In this document: positions 39,462 through 50,081 of the stretch, piece after piece | How the letters are laid out: the number at the start of each line of letters is the position of its first letter | How positions within the stretch are numbered: position 1 is the stretch's first letter | Source of the DNA: Butyrivibrio sp. | GTDB lineage: Bacteria > Bacillota > Clostridia > Lachnospirales > Lachnospiraceae | Assembly: GCA_015056625.1 (NCBI GenBank) | Contig: SVFY01000011.1 | Coordinates: 40,838 to 104,837 of the forward strand | Reading direction: 5' to 3' | DNA: 64,000 nucleotides | Notes under the pieces: model-generated | The model's input: the letters and a program-made list of their open reading frames with translations, nothing else | What the model was told of the DNA's origin: nothing | Databases searched by the model: none | Translations under genes and position numbers: made by a program

Positions 39462-42342
39462 AATATCCGAACTTGCGAGCGAGATTGGATGCGAGGCAAA
39501 AGAGCTTATAGCTTTTTTGCAGGAGAATGGAATAGAAGCAAAGCGTTCTAATAGTTCTATCGAAGAGGCAGACGCAGAAGTTGCTAGAAAGAACTTTGGC
39601 AAGAAGGCTGCAAAGGCAGACGCTGCAGAGAAGCCTGCCAAGGAAGAGAAGCCTAAGAAGGCAAAAGAAGAGGCTGAACAGAAAAAGGAAGAAGCTCCAA
39701 AAGCTGAGGCTCCAAAACAGGAGGCTCCTAAGGCAGATAAGCCTCAGACTCACAAGGCTGAAGCTCCAAAGGCAGCAGATCCTTCTAAGGTTCCACCTAA
39801 GAAGAAAAAGAACATCATTGTTGTAACTAACAGCAATATGGGAAGAAATGGCCAGGGTGGTCAGTCTCAGGGTGGAAACAGAAACTTTGATAACCAGAGG
39901 CGCGACAATAGAAATAATGGACAGAATGGTCAGGGACAGAGAAGAACCTTTGCCCAGTCTCAGAACGTATATCATCCTATCAAGCCTTTGACAGCACCAT
40001 CACAGCTTGATAGCTACAATACACCTGTCAACAAGAGCATGACACCAAAGCCTGCAGCTCCTAAGAAGGAAGCTCCAGTAGCGGCTGCTCCTACACCTGT
40101 TCAGGAGAAACCACAGGTTCAGCAGGCTGCTCCACAGAGAGAGAACAGAGACAATAGACCAGTAGCTCCACAGAACGATAACAGAAATAACGACAGACCT
40201 GTAAGACCTGAGAGACAGGATAGAAATCAGGACAGAAATCAGGGAAGACCTGACAGAGGTGGTTTCGCAAGCAGAAACGACAGAGGCCCTTCTAACGGTC
40301 CTGACAGAAATAATCAGGGCGGAAACAGATTCGCCGGCAAGAATGACAACAGATTTGGCGGAAACAAGTTCGACAAGAATGCTGGCGGCCGTGGCGGATT
40401 TGATGGACCAGCTGAGAAGCAGGGACCAGGACGCAGAGATGACGACCGCAGAAGACAGGGTCAGGAAAAAGATAAGAGAAACAAAAAGGATCTTGCTTAC
40501 GAGCAGGAAGAGATGATGCCAAGAAGTAAGAGGGTTGGCAGATTCATCAAGCCTGAAGTTAAGAAGGTGGAGGAGCCTGAGGAGCAGATCAAGGTTATCT
40601 CTATTCCTGAGAAGGTTTCCATCAAAGAGCTGGCAGAGAAGATGAAGATGCAGCCATCTGTTATCATCAAGAAGCTCTTTATGGCAGGACAGGTTTCAAC
40701 AGTTAACACAGAGCTTACCTATGAGGAAGCTGAGAATATAGCAATCGAGTATGATATCATCTGCGAGAAGGAAGTTCCTGTAGATATCATTGAAGAACTT
40801 CTTAAAGAGGATGAGGATGCTCCAGAGACACTTAAGAAGAGACCTCCTGTTGTCTGTGTAATGGGTCACGTTGACCACGGTAAAACATCACTTCTTGATG
40901 CTATCCGTAAGACATCAGTAACAGACAGAGAGGCAGGCGGTATCACACAGAGGATCGGTGCTTACACAGTATCTATTAATGATCAGAAGATCACCTTCCT
41001 TGATACACCTGGACACGAAGCATTCACAGCAATGCGTATGCGTGGTGCCAACTCCACAGATATCGCAGTCCTTGTTGTAGCTGCTGACGACGGTGTAATG
41101 CCTCAGACAGTAGAAGCTATCAACCACGCTAAGGCTGCAGAAGTTGAGATCATCGTGGCTGTCAACAAGATTGATAAGCCTAATGCAAATATTGACAGAG
41201 TTAAGCAGGAGATGACTGAGTACGGTCTTATCTCTACAGATTGGGGTGGAACAACAGAGTTCGTGCCTGTATCTGCTAAGTCTGGCGAAGGAATTGATAC
41301 TCTTCTTGAGACCATCATCCTTACAGCAGATATCCTTGAGCTGAAGGCCAACCCAGACAGAGAGGCAAGAGGACTTGTCCTTGAGGCAAGACTTGATAAG
41401 GGACGTGGTCCTGTAGCTAACGTACTTGTCCAGAAGGGTACACTTCATGTAGGTGACTTCATTTCTGCTGGTGCAAGCTCAGGTAAGGTTAGAGCCATGG
41501 TTGATGACAAGGGCAACAAGCTCAAAGAAGCTCGTCCTTCACAGCCAGTTGAGATCCTTGGTCTTTCAGATGTTCCAAATGCCGGTGAGGTATTCCTTGG
41601 ACATGAGACTGATAAGGAAGCCAAGCAGTATGCAAACACATACCTGCAGCAGCACAAGAAGGATCTTATTGAAGAGACCAAGGCTAAGATGTCTCTTGAT
41701 GATCTTTACTCCAAGATCGAAGAGGGCAGACTTCAGGAACTTAACATCATCATCAAAGCTGACGTTCAGGGTAGCGTAGAGGCGCTTAAGCAGTCACTTC
41801 TTAAGCTTTCCAACGAAGAGGTTGTTGTTAAGGTTATCCATGGCGGTGTTGGTGCCATCAATGAGTCTGATGTAACACTTGCTGCAGCATCAAATGCCAT
41901 CATCATCGGATTTGATGTTCGTCCTGATGCAACAGCCAAGAGCATGGCTGAACACGAGGGTGTTGAGATCAAGCTTTACAAGGTTATTTATCAGGCAATC
42001 GAGGAGATTGAGTATGCTATGAAGGGTATGCTTGCTCCTGTTTACGAAGAGAGAATTACAGGTCACGCAGAGGTTCGCCAGATATTCAAGGCTTCCAAGG
42101 TCGGCAATATCGCTGGTGCCTTTGTCAAGGACGGTATCATCAAGAAGGAATGCAAGGTTCGTATTTCAAGAGAGGGCGAGCAGATCTTCGAAGGAGATCT
42201 TGCATCTCTTAAGAGATTCAAGGATGACGTCAAGGAAGTTAAGGAAGGCTTCGAGTGTGGTCTTGTATTTGACGGATTTGACGGTATCCACGAGGGCGAC
42301 CTTGTTGAGGCCTACGAGATGGTAGAGGTTCCCAGAACCTGA
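39448..42342 (+). CDS. infB: Translation initiation factor IF-2
   Basis: 964 residues, overlapping ylxQ. The N-terminal domain ends in a long low-complexity region (about 45-360) first Lys/Ala/Glu/Pro-rich, then Arg/Asn/Asp/Gly-rich. The GTPase domain has GHVDHGKT (G1), [11 protein letters not shown] (G3) and [10 protein letters not shown] (G4), then the usual domains to the C-terminus. IF-2 brings initiator tRNA to the 30S subunit. Confidence 0.97.
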   Translation: MAKIKISELASEIGCEAKELIAFLQENGIEAKRSNSSIEEADAEVARKNFGKKAAKADAAEKPAKEEKPKKAKEEAEQKKEEAPKAEAPKQEAPKADKPQTHKAEAPKAADPSKVPPKKKKNIIVVTNSNMGRNGQGGQSQGGNRNFDNQRRDNRNNGQNGQGQRRTFAQSQNVYHPIKPLTAPSQLDSYNTPVNKSMTPKPAAPKKEAPVAAAPTPVQEKPQVQQAAPQRENRDNRPVAPQNDNRNNDRPVRPERQDRNQDRNQGRPDRGGFASRNDRGPSNGPDRNNQGGNRFAGKNDNRFGGNKFDKNAGGRGGFDGPAEKQGPGRRDDDRRRQGQEKDKRNKKDLAYEQEEMMPRSKRVGRFIKPEVKKVEEPEEQIKVISIPEKVSIKELAEKMKMQPSVIIKKLFMAGQVSTVNTELTYEEAENIAIEYDIICEKEVPVDIIEELLKEDEDAPETLKKRPPVVCVMGHVDHGKTSLLDAIRKTSVTDREAGGITQRIGAYTVSINDQKITFLDTPGHEAFTAMRMRGANSTDIAVLVVAADDGVMPQTVEAINHAKAAEVEIIVAVNKIDKPNANIDRVKQEMTEYGLISTDWGGTTEFVPVSAKSGEGIDTLLETIILTADILELKANPDREARGLVLEARLDKGRGPVANVLVQKGTLHVGDFISAGASSGKVRAMVDDKGNKLKEARPSQPVEILGLSDVPNAGEVFLGHETDKEAKQYANTYLQQHKKDLIEETKAKMSLDDLYSKIEEGRLQELNIIIKADVQGSVEALKQSLLKLSNEEVVVKVIHGGVGAINESDVTLAAASNAIIIGFDVRPDATAKSMAEHEGVEIKLYKVIYQAIEEIEYAMKGMLAPVYEERITGHAEVRQIFKASKVGNIAGAFVKDGIIKKECKVRISREGEQIFEGDLASLKRFKDDVKEVKEGFECGLVFDGFDGIHEGDLVEAYEMVEVPRT

Positions 42343-42353
42343 GATAGGAAATT

Positions 42354-42773
42354 ATGAGAAAAAATAGTAACAAAAACAGAAGAATCAATGGCGAAGTGCA
42401 GAAGGTCATTTCTGAAGCAATCCATTTTTCCAAGGATCCAAGGATCAGCCCCTTTACATCTGTTATGGATGTAGAGGTTGCTCCGGATCTTAAGACCTGC
42501 AAGGTGTGGGTTACAGTAATGGGCAATGATGAGGACAGGCTCCGTACACAGGAGGGCCTTAAGTCTGCTTCAGGATATATCCGTAGCACCCTCGCCAAGG
42601 AACTTAATATGAGATACACACCGGAGATCCGCTTCATTATGGATGATTCCATAGAGTATGCCATCAACATGTCCAAGAAGATTGATGAAGTAACAGCCAG
42701 GGACAATGAGGCGAGACTTGCAAGAGGCGAGAGCATCGAGGATGATTCTTCAGAAGAAGAACAGGAGGACTAA
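42354..42773 (+). CDS. rbfA: Ribosome-binding factor A
   Basis: 139 residues: RINGEVQKVISEAIHFSKDP, VEVAPDLKTCKVWVTVMGN and RYTPEIRFIMDDSIEYA are conserved RbfA segments. It helps 16S rRNA maturation. Its acidic C-terminal tail (DDSSEEEQED) is a normal variation. Its last base overlaps the next start. Confidence 0.95.
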   Translation: MRKNSNKNRRINGEVQKVISEAIHFSKDPRISPFTSVMDVEVAPDLKTCKVWVTVMGNDEDRLRTQEGLKSASGYIRSTLAKELNMRYTPEIRFIMDDSIEYAINMSKKIDEVTARDNEARLARGESIEDDSSEEEQED

Positions 42774-43720
42774 TGAAGATCGATCAGCTTATTGGCAGTG
42801 CTAAGACAATCGGAATCTCAAGTCACGTAAGACCTGATGGCGATGCTATCGGATCATCTCTTGGAATGTATCTTTACCTTAAAAAGAACTATCCAGAGGC
42901 AAAAGTTGATGTGTTCCTGGAGAAGGTTCTTCCTGAGCTGACATTCATTAGCGGATCAGATGAGGTAAAGACAGACTTTACATCAGATGTTGAAAACTAT
43001 GATCTTTTCATTGTTTTAGACTGTTCCAAGGATAGAACCGGAGATGCCGAGAAGTTTTTTGACGCGGCAAAAAAGACTATAAATATTGATCACCATGTAA
43101 GCAACCCTGGGACCGGGAATGAACTTTACATCGTTCCTGACGCCAGCAGTGCCTGCGAGCTTGTTTACGATACACTGGATCCTTCCAAGATTGATGTGGA
43201 GATCGCCAAGGCTCTTTACACAGGTATGGTGACAGATACAGGAGTGTTCAAGTACAACAACACTTCACCTAAGACCATGAGAGTGGCAGCAGAGCTTATT
43301 TCCTACGGCTTTGATTTTGGCTCACTTATTGATCATGTCTTTTATGAAAAGACCTATGTACAGAACCAGATCCTTGGAAGAGCTCTTTTAGAGAGCATCC
43401 TTTTAATGGACGGAAGATGCATAGTATCTGTTGTTTCCAAACAGACCATGGAGTTTTATGGAGTGGCTAGCAATGACCTTGACGGTATTGTTAATCAGCT
43501 GCTTCTTACAATTGGCGTTGACTGCGCTATATTCATGTATGAGCTTGCGCCACTTGAGTACAAGGTAAGTCTTCGCAGCAACGGAGCAGTTAATGTGTCT
43601 GAGGTTGCCCAGATGTTTGGTGGCGGCGGTCATGTTCGTGCTGCAGGATGTACTGTAAGCGGCACATATCATGACGTGATCAACAACTTAACAAAGTATA
43701 TTCAGAAACAAATAGGATAA
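42773..43720 (+). CDS. nrnA: DHH-family phosphoesterase, NrnA-like
   Basis: 315 residues, start overlapping rbfA by one base. SHVRPDGDAIGSSLG (about 17-31), the DHH motif NIDHHVSN (about 103-110) and the DHHA1 signature MFGGGGHVRAAGCTV near residue 281 identify it. The NrnA branch degrades short oligoribonucleotides (nanoRNAs) and pAp; related GdpP-like enzymes act on cyclic dinucleotides. Its place beside rbfA and truB is typical. Confidence 0.93.
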   Translation: MKIDQLIGSAKTIGISSHVRPDGDAIGSSLGMYLYLKKNYPEAKVDVFLEKVLPELTFISGSDEVKTDFTSDVENYDLFIVLDCSKDRTGDAEKFFDAAKKTINIDHHVSNPGTGNELYIVPDASSACELVYDTLDPSKIDVEIAKALYTGMVTDTGVFKYNNTSPKTMRVAAELISYGFDFGSLIDHVFYEKTYVQNQILGRALLESILLMDGRCIVSVVSKQTMEFYGVASNDLDGIVNQLLLTIGVDCAIFMYELAPLEYKVSLRSNGAVNVSEVAQMFGGGGHVRAAGCTVSGTYHDVINNLTKYIQKQIG

Positions 43721-43724
43721 AAAG

Positions 43725-43748
43725 TGGGGCTTAATAGGCCCCATTTTC
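43725..43748 (+). terminator. Weak intrinsic terminator within the operon
   Basis: TGGGGC and GCCCCA form a 6-bp stem followed by TTTTC, between the DHH gene and truB. It may only reduce read-through. Confidence 0.55.
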
Positions 43749-43758
43749 AGTATTTACA

Positions 43759-44721
43759 ATGGCTAATACTTACAACGGACTGATAAATATATATAAGGAA
43801 CCAGGCTTTACTTCTAACGACGTTGTGGCCAAGCTCCGAGGTATCCTGCACCAGAAAAAGATTGGACACACAGGAACTTTGGACCCGGACGCTGTGGGAG
43901 TTTTGGTAGTGTGCCTTGGAACCGGCACCAAGCTGGTTGAAATGCTCACAGACCACGACAAGGAATACATTGCAGTCTGCAGGCTGGGAGTTACCACGGA
44001 TACCCAGGATATGTCAGGACAGATTCTTGAAGAGGCGCCTGTTAATGTGACAAGGCAGGAGCTTCACGAAGCTGTGAAGGCCTTTGTTGGCGACTATGAG
44101 CAGATACCACCAATGTATTCTGCCATCAAGGTCGGCGGCAAAAAGCTCTACGAGCTTGCAAGGGAAGGCAAGGAAGTTGAGAGAAAGCCAAGAAAGGTGA
44201 ATATATCTGCCATCAGCATTCTGGATGATTCTCACCTTGAGTCAGATCACTTTTTTACCATGGAAGTTAAGTGCTCTAAGGGAACATACATAAGGACCCT
44301 GTGCCACGATATCGGCCTTAGACTGGGGTGTGGAGCGGCAATGCAGCATCTTACAAGGACCAGGGTTGGAGCATTTTCTTTAGATACCGCAATTACTCTT
44401 GGACAGGTGGAAGAGCTTAGGAATAACGGTGCACTGGCAGACTATATCAAGTCTCCTGAGTATATATTTAGAGACCTTGACAGTATACACGTTAAGGACA
44501 GCGCCCGTAAGATCCTTGAAAATGGCAACAGCTTCAGGCTTGATAGTGTACTTTCCGAGGACCCTGAAGGAGTCAACGACACAGAGTACGCTGACGATAT
44601 GTTTAAGGAAGGCGATATGGTAAGGGTTTACTCCGAAGATGATACCTTCTTTGGAATTTACAAGTACAGCGCCAAGAAAAAGACCTTTGACGTGGACAAG
44701 TTCTTTTACGAAAAAGATTGA
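43759..44721 (+). CDS. truB: tRNA pseudouridine(55) synthase TruB
   Basis: 320 residues. GHTGTLDPDAVGVLVVCLG (about 37-55) contains the catalytic Asp, and VKCSKGTYIRTLCHDIG near residue 175 is the second conserved motif. It makes the T-loop pseudouridine. The C-terminal 75 residues form the usual PUA-like extension. Confidence 0.96.
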   Translation: MANTYNGLINIYKEPGFTSNDVVAKLRGILHQKKIGHTGTLDPDAVGVLVVCLGTGTKLVEMLTDHDKEYIAVCRLGVTTDTQDMSGQILEEAPVNVTRQELHEAVKAFVGDYEQIPPMYSAIKVGGKKLYELAREGKEVERKPRKVNISAISILDDSHLESDHFFTMEVKCSKGTYIRTLCHDIGLRLGCGAAMQHLTRTRVGAFSLDTAITLGQVEELRNNGALADYIKSPEYIFRDLDSIHVKDSARKILENGNSFRLDSVLSEDPEGVNDTEYADDMFKEGDMVRVYSEDDTFFGIYKYSAKKKTFDVDKFFYEKD

Positions 44722-44724
44722 AAG

Positions 44725-45666
44725 ATGCATGTAAAGCGCAATAATAAATCTATGCAGATAATTACAAGTACTAACGAACTTAATATAAATGATAAGACTG
44801 CCATAGCAATGGGCAAGTTTGACGGGATACATTTAGGACACAAAAAGCTCCTTTCCAAGATCCTTGAGGAAAAGCAGGATGGCCTTAAGTCATGTGTATT
44901 CACCTTTGAACCATCCCCTGAGGAGTTCTTTGTAGGCCACAGGGTTGGACAGCTCTTTACCAGGGATGAAAAGAGAAGGGCCTTTGAGAGAATGGGCATC
45001 GACATCCTTGTGGAGTTTCCGCTAAATGTAGAGACTGCTGCTACTCCTCCTGAGGATTTTGTAAGGACCATACTTTTTGAGGACTTAAAGGCCAGGTATA
45101 TTGCGGCTGGCACTGATGTCTCTTTTGGCGACAAGGGAAGAGGTGATCAGTACCTTCTTAGGAACCTCAGCAAGGACATGGGATTTGAGCTTGAGCTCAT
45201 CGACAAGGTCATGCTGGACGGAGCAGAGGTAAGCTCTACGAGAGTGCGCAATGAAGTGACTGATGGCAACATGGCATCAGTAAAAAGGCTTCTTGGAAAT
45301 TATTACAGTGTAAGCGGGATAGTGGAGCATGGAAGGCACATAGGCCATACCATTGGAGTTCCAACTGTTAATATACTGCCACCAGAGGGCAAGCTCCTTC
45401 CACCTTACGGCGTCTATGCAAGTGAAGTTCATATCGGTGAAAAGAGCTATCGCGGAATGACCAATATCGGCAGAAAACCTACGATCTCAGATAAAGAGAG
45501 GGTTGGTGTCGAGACCTATATTTACGACTTTGATGAGGACATCTATGGCAAGTTTATTGAGGTGAGCCTTTTAGAGTTCACAAGGCCGGAGATGAAATTT
45601 GACTCCATAGAAGCTTTAAAAGCCCAGATAGAACAGGATCTTGCGAATGTGCGGGACAGGTCATAA
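44725..45666 (+). CDS. ribF: Bifunctional riboflavin kinase / FAD synthetase
   Basis: 313 residues. FAD synthetase half: AIAMGKFDGIHLGHKKLL (about 29-46, HxGH) and VSSTRVRNEVTDG (about 170). Riboflavin kinase half: IGHTIGVPTVNI and YRGMTNIGRKPT (about 250). It turns riboflavin into FMN and FAD, which also feed the flavoproteins of the Rnf complex. The start is the ATG three bases after truB; an internal ATG at 44752 is also possible. Confidence 0.94.
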   Translation: MHVKRNNKSMQIITSTNELNINDKTAIAMGKFDGIHLGHKKLLSKILEEKQDGLKSCVFTFEPSPEEFFVGHRVGQLFTRDEKRRAFERMGIDILVEFPLNVETAATPPEDFVRTILFEDLKARYIAAGTDVSFGDKGRGDQYLLRNLSKDMGFELELIDKVMLDGAEVSSTRVRNEVTDGNMASVKRLLGNYYSVSGIVEHGRHIGHTIGVPTVNILPPEGKLLPPYGVYASEVHIGEKSYRGMTNIGRKPTISDKERVGVETYIYDFDEDIYGKFIEVSLLEFTRPEMKFDSIEALKAQIEQDLANVRDRS

Positions 45667-45671
45667 ATTAC

Positions 45672-45700
45672 TTTACACATCTGGCTTTTTATGCTAACAT
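45672..45700 (+). promoter_or_regulatory. Promoter of rpsO with a long leader
   Basis: TTTACA (45672-45677), 17 bases, TAACAT (45695-45700). A leader of about 115 bases follows, with a stem near CCTGG...CCAGG-type sequences (45772-45788), perhaps an S15-binding leader. Confidence 0.5.
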
Positions 45701-45821
45701 AAATTGGTTGCCGGCTAAAATCACGGCGACGCAACGTACACTACCTATACTAAGGTTTTGGCAACTCCAGCCTGGCCCTGGTATCAGGCAAATAGAATTG
45801 TGAAACACAAGGAGAAAAACA

Positions 45822-46088
45822 ATGATCACAAAAGAAAAGAAAACAGAAGTTATCGAGAAGTTTGCCAGAAAGGCTGGCGACACAGGATCACCTGAGGTTC
45901 AGGTAGCTATCCTTACAGAGAGGATCAAGGAGCTCAACGAGCACCTTCAGAAGAATCCTAAGGATCACCACTCAAGAAGAGGTCTTCTTAAGATGGTTGG
46001 TCAGAGACGTAGCCTTCTTGGTTACCTCAAGAAGAAGGACATCGAGGCTTATCGTAAGCTCATCGCTGACCTTGGTCTTAGAAAGTAA
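45822..46088 (+). CDS. rpsO: 30S ribosomal protein S15
   Basis: 88 residues. [20 protein letters not shown] (about 18-37) and [20 protein letters not shown] (about 46-65) are invariant S15 segments. It binds 16S rRNA at the platform. Preceded by AAGGAGAAAAACA. Confidence 0.98.
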   Translation: MITKEKKTEVIEKFARKAGDTGSPEVQVAILTERIKELNEHLQKNPKDHHSRRGLLKMVGQRRSLLGYLKKKDIEAYRKLIADLGLRK

Positions 46089-46103
46089 TTTCTTAGAAGA
46101 TAA

Positions 46104-46148
46104 AGGCGGAATTAGGCTGGCAGCCTTGCCAGCTTGTTCCGTCTTTTC
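46104..46148 (+). terminator. Terminator after rpsO
   Basis: GGCGGAATTAGGCTGGCA and TGCCAGCTTGTTCCGTC pair imperfectly, followed by TTTTC. Confidence 0.55.
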
Positions 46149-46285
46149 ACCATTAATGAGAATATGCGCAAAATGCGCTTTTCTATAGAAGACGAAAACA
46201 TGTTTAAACTGCACACGCCCCTGAAGCACAGAGGATTTTCTGTGGATGACGGACCGCGGATGAGCAGAAGAAGGAGACAAACAAA

Positions 46286-48376
46286 ATGGTAAAAACTTAT
46301 TCAATGGAACTGGCCGGACGCACCCTTAAGGTTGAGATCGGCAAGGTAGGCAAACAGGCAAATGGCTGCGCTTTCATGCAGTACGGAGATACAACAGTTC
46401 TCTGCACAGCTACAGCTTCAGCTAAGCCAAGAGATGGAATTGATTTCTTCCCACTTTCAGTAGAATATGGTGAGAAGTTCTACGCAGTAGGAAAATTCCC
46501 AGGAGGATACAACAAGAGAGAGGGTAAGCCTTCAGAGAACGCTATCCTTACAAGCCGTGTTATTGATCGTCCTATGAGACCTCTTTTCCCTAAGGACTAT
46601 CGTAACGACGTTACTATCGAGACAATGGTAATGGCAGTTGATCCTCAGTGCCGTCCTGAGCTTGTAGCAATGCTTGGTGCATCTGTATCAGTATCTATTT
46701 CTGATATCCCATTCGATGGCCCTTGCGCTATGACACAGATCGGTATGATAGACGGTGAGCTCATCGTTAACCCCACACAGGAGCAGTGGAACACAGGTGA
46801 CCTCAAGCTTACAGTAGCATCTGTAGGTCAGAAGGTTATCATGATCGAGGCTGGTGCCAACGAGATCCCTGAGGAGAAGATGAAGGAAGCTATCTACAAG
46901 GCTCATGATGTAAACCTTCAGATCATCGAGTTCTTCAAGGGCATTGTTGCTGAGGTTGGTAAGCCCAAGCACGAGTACACAAGCTGTGCAGTTCCTGAGG
47001 AGCTCTTTGCAGCTATCAAGGAAGTTGTTCCTCCAGAAGAGATGGAGAAGGCTGTATTCACAGACGACAAGCAGACAAGAGAGGGCAACATCGCAGAGAT
47101 CACAGACAGACTCACAGAGAAGTTTGCTGACAACGAAGAGTGGCTTGCAATCCTTGGCGAGGCTATTTATCAGTACGAGAAGAAGACAGTTCGTAAGATG
47201 ATCCTTAAGGACCACAAGAGACCAGACGGACGTGAGATCAAGCAGATCAGACCTCTTTCAGCTGAGGTTGATCTTATCCCTAGAGTACATGGAAGCGCTA
47301 TGTTCACTCGTGGACAGACACAGATCTGCGACGTTGTAACACTTGCTCCTCTTTCAGAGGCTCAGAAGGTTGAAGGTCTTGATTCTTTCGCAGCTGACAA
47401 GAGATATGTACATCAGTACAACTTCCCTGCTTACTCAGTAGGTGAAACCAAGGTTTCAAGAGGACCTGGACGTAGAGAGATCGGACACGGAGCTCTTGCA
47501 GAGAGAGCACTTCTTCCTGTTCTTCCTTCAGTTGAGGAGTTCCCATATGCGATCCGTGCAGTATCAGAGACATTTGAGTCTAACGGATCAACATCAATGG
47601 CTTCAACATGTGCTTCCTGCATGTCACTTATGGCTGCTGGTGTTCCTATCAAGAAGATGGTTGCTGGTATCTCCTGCGGTCTTGTAACAGGCGATACAGA
47701 TGACGATTTCGTAGTACTTACAGATATCCAGGGTCTTGAGGACTTCTTTGGAGATATGGACTTTAAGGTAACAGGAACCAAGGACGGTATCACAGCTATC
47801 CAGATGGATATCAAGATCCACGGTCTTACCAAGCCTATCGTTGAGACAGCTATCGCACAGTGCCGTGAGGCTAGATTCTTCATCATGGACGAGTGCATGA
47901 GCAAGGCTATCGCAGAGCCTCGTAAGGAAGTATCCAAGTACGCTCCTAAGATCGTATCTGTTCAGATCGATCCTGAGAAGATTGGCGACGTTGTTGGACA
48001 GCGTGGAAAGACAATCAACGAGATCATCGCAAGAACTGGCGTTAAGATCGACATCACAGATGACGGTAAGGTTTCAGTTTGCGGCGAGGATGCAGATGCA
48101 ATCCAGCAGGCTGTAGATATGGTCAACACCATCGTAACTGACTTTGAGAAAGGTCAGGTATTTACAGGTAAGGTTGTAAGCATCAAGGAATTCGGCGCAT
48201 TCGTAGAGTTCGCTCCTGGTAAGGAAGGCATGGTTCACATCAGCAAGATCTCCAAGGAGAGAATTGATCGCGTTGAGGACGTACTTACACTTGGCGATAC
48301 AGTTAAGGTTGTATGCCTTGGTAAGGACAAGATGGGAAGAATCAGCTTCTCCATCAAGGATTGTGCACAAGGCTAA
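46286..48376 (+). CDS. pnp: Polyribonucleotide nucleotidyltransferase (PNPase)
   Basis: 696 residues: two RNase PH domains (about 1-220 and 305-530), a KH domain (IGDVVGQRGKTINEIIARTG, about 565) and an S1 domain (GKVVSIKEFGAFVEFAPGKE, about 630). It degrades RNA from the 3' end with phosphate. It follows rpsO, the standard arrangement, but has a long gap (about 200 bases) holding a GCGCAAAATGCGC stem. Confidence 0.97.
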   Translation: MVKTYSMELAGRTLKVEIGKVGKQANGCAFMQYGDTTVLCTATASAKPRDGIDFFPLSVEYGEKFYAVGKFPGGYNKREGKPSENAILTSRVIDRPMRPLFPKDYRNDVTIETMVMAVDPQCRPELVAMLGASVSVSISDIPFDGPCAMTQIGMIDGELIVNPTQEQWNTGDLKLTVASVGQKVIMIEAGANEIPEEKMKEAIYKAHDVNLQIIEFFKGIVAEVGKPKHEYTSCAVPEELFAAIKEVVPPEEMEKAVFTDDKQTREGNIAEITDRLTEKFADNEEWLAILGEAIYQYEKKTVRKMILKDHKRPDGREIKQIRPLSAEVDLIPRVHGSAMFTRGQTQICDVVTLAPLSEAQKVEGLDSFAADKRYVHQYNFPAYSVGETKVSRGPGRREIGHGALAERALLPVLPSVEEFPYAIRAVSETFESNGSTSMASTCASCMSLMAAGVPIKKMVAGISCGLVTGDTDDDFVVLTDIQGLEDFFGDMDFKVTGTKDGITAIQMDIKIHGLTKPIVETAIAQCREARFFIMDECMSKAIAEPRKEVSKYAPKIVSVQIDPEKIGDVVGQRGKTINEIIARTGVKIDITDDGKVSVCGEDADAIQQAVDMVNTIVTDFEKGQVFTGKVVSIKEFGAFVEFAPGKEGMVHISKISKERIDRVEDVLTLGDTVKVVCLGKDKMGRISFSIKDCAQG

Positions 48377-48407
48377 CTTCCTTAGCTAAAATTAAAACAT
48401 TCAACAC

Positions 48408-48443
48408 AGGCCGGTGTGTCTTTCACATACCGGCCTTATTTAA
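48408..48443 (+). terminator. Intrinsic terminator after pnp
   Basis: AGGCCGGTGTGT pairs with ACATACCGGCCT (one G-U), loop CTTTC, then TATTTAAAG. Confidence 0.75.
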
Positions 48444-48458
48444 AGACAGGATAATACA

Positions 48459-50063
48459 ATGAGTAACACAAAAGAAACAATAGCTGAAATAAATAAGAGG
48501 CGTACATTCGCCATAATTTCTCACCCTGATGCTGGTAAAACTACACTGACAGAGAAATTTCTTTTGTACGGTGGAGCTATCAATATGGCTGGATCCGTCA
48601 AGGGTAAGGCAACTGCAAGGCATGCAGTATCTGACTGGATGGAGATTGAGAAGCAGAGAGGTATCTCTGTAACAAGTTCAGTTCTTCAGTTTAACTACGA
48701 GGACTGCTGCATCAATATCCTTGATACCCCTGGACACCAGGATTTCTCAGAGGATACCTATAGAACACTGATGGCTGCTGACTCTGCAGTCATGGTCATC
48801 GATGCAAGTAAGGGTGTTGAGGCTCAGACACGTAAACTCTTTAAGGTCTGTGCCATGAGCCATATTCCGATCTTTACCTTTATCAACAAGCTGGACAGAG
48901 ATGCCATGGACACCTTTGATCTCCTTGATGATATTGAGAACAACCTTGGCATTGCCACATGCCCTATGAACTGGCCAATTGGATCAGGTAAGAATTTTAA
49001 GGGTATATTTGACAGACGAGAGGGTCACATTGTTACTTTCTCTGAGACTCAGAAGGGCACCAAGGAAGGAAAAGAGACCTTCATAAATCTTGATGACAAG
49101 GCAGCAATAGACAGTGAGATCGGCCAGGATGCATATGATAAGCTTACAGGTGAGATCGAGCTTCTTGACGGCGCTGGCGCTGAATATGACCTTGAAAAGG
49201 TAAGAAAAGGAGAGCTTACCCCTGTATTCTTTGGCTCAGCTCTTCAGAATTTTGGTGTAGAGCTCTTTTTACATCACTTCCTTAAGATGGCAACACCTCC
49301 AACAGGAAGGACTTCTGCTGATGGAACTGTTATCGATCCGCTTGAGAACGATTTTACAGCCTTTGTTTTCAAGATCCAGGCCAACATGAACAAGGCCCAC
49401 AGGGACAGAGTTGCTTTCATGAGGATCTGTTCCGGAAGATATGATGCAGACAAGGAAGTTAAGCACGTTCAGAGTGGAAAGGTAATGCGTCTTTCACAGC
49501 CTCAGCAGCTTATGGCTGACGAGCGCAAGATCCTTTCAGAGGCCTACGCCGGTGACATCATGGGTGTATTTGACCCGGGTATCTTTTCAATCGGAGATAC
49601 TGTCTGCATGCCAAAGGACAATGTAAGGTACGAGGGAATCCCTACATTTGCACCTGAGCATTTTGCAAGGGTTCGCCAGGTTGATACCATGAAGCGTAAA
49701 CAGTTCGTGAAGGGTATCACTCAGATCGCCCAGGAAGGTGCTATCCAGATATTCCAGGAGTACAACACAGGCCTTGAGGAGATCATCGTAGGAGTAGTTG
49801 GTGTACTGCAGTTTGACGTCTTGAAGTTTAGGCTGGAAAGCGAGTACAATGTAGATATAATTTTGGAGTCACTTCCTTATGAGTACATCAGATGGGTGGA
49901 CAATGAGGATGTGGACATGTCTTCTCTTGTTGGAACTTCCGACATGAAGAAGATCAAGGACATGCACGACAGACCACTTCTTTTGTTTATCAATGAGTGG
50001 AGCGTTGGCATGACCATGGAGAGGAACAAGGGGCTGGTTCTTTCTGAATTTAAGAAGAACTAA
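48459..50063 (+). CDS. prfC: Peptide chain release factor 3
   Basis: 534 residues, translational GTPase: AIISHPDAGKTTLTEKFL (G1, about 18-35), NILDTPGHQDFSEDTYRTL (G3, about 86-104), FINKLDRDAMD (G4, about 142). The motif DFSEDTYR separates RF3 from EF-G. It recycles RF1/RF2 after termination. Confidence 0.96.
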   Translation: MSNTKETIAEINKRRTFAIISHPDAGKTTLTEKFLLYGGAINMAGSVKGKATARHAVSDWMEIEKQRGISVTSSVLQFNYEDCCINILDTPGHQDFSEDTYRTLMAADSAVMVIDASKGVEAQTRKLFKVCAMSHIPIFTFINKLDRDAMDTFDLLDDIENNLGIATCPMNWPIGSGKNFKGIFDRREGHIVTFSETQKGTKEGKETFINLDDKAAIDSEIGQDAYDKLTGEIELLDGAGAEYDLEKVRKGELTPVFFGSALQNFGVELFLHHFLKMATPPTGRTSADGTVIDPLENDFTAFVFKIQANMNKAHRDRVAFMRICSGRYDADKEVKHVQSGKVMRLSQPQQLMADERKILSEAYAGDIMGVFDPGIFSIGDTVCMPKDNVRYEGIPTFAPEHFARVRQVDTMKRKQFVKGITQIAQEGAIQIFQEYNTGLEEIIVGVVGVLQFDVLKFRLESEYNVDIILESLPYEYIRWVDNEDVDMSSLVGTSDMKKIKDMHDRPLLLFINEWSVGMTMERNKGLVLSEFKKN

Positions 50064-50081
50064 AGTTTTGGAGGAAGGCAT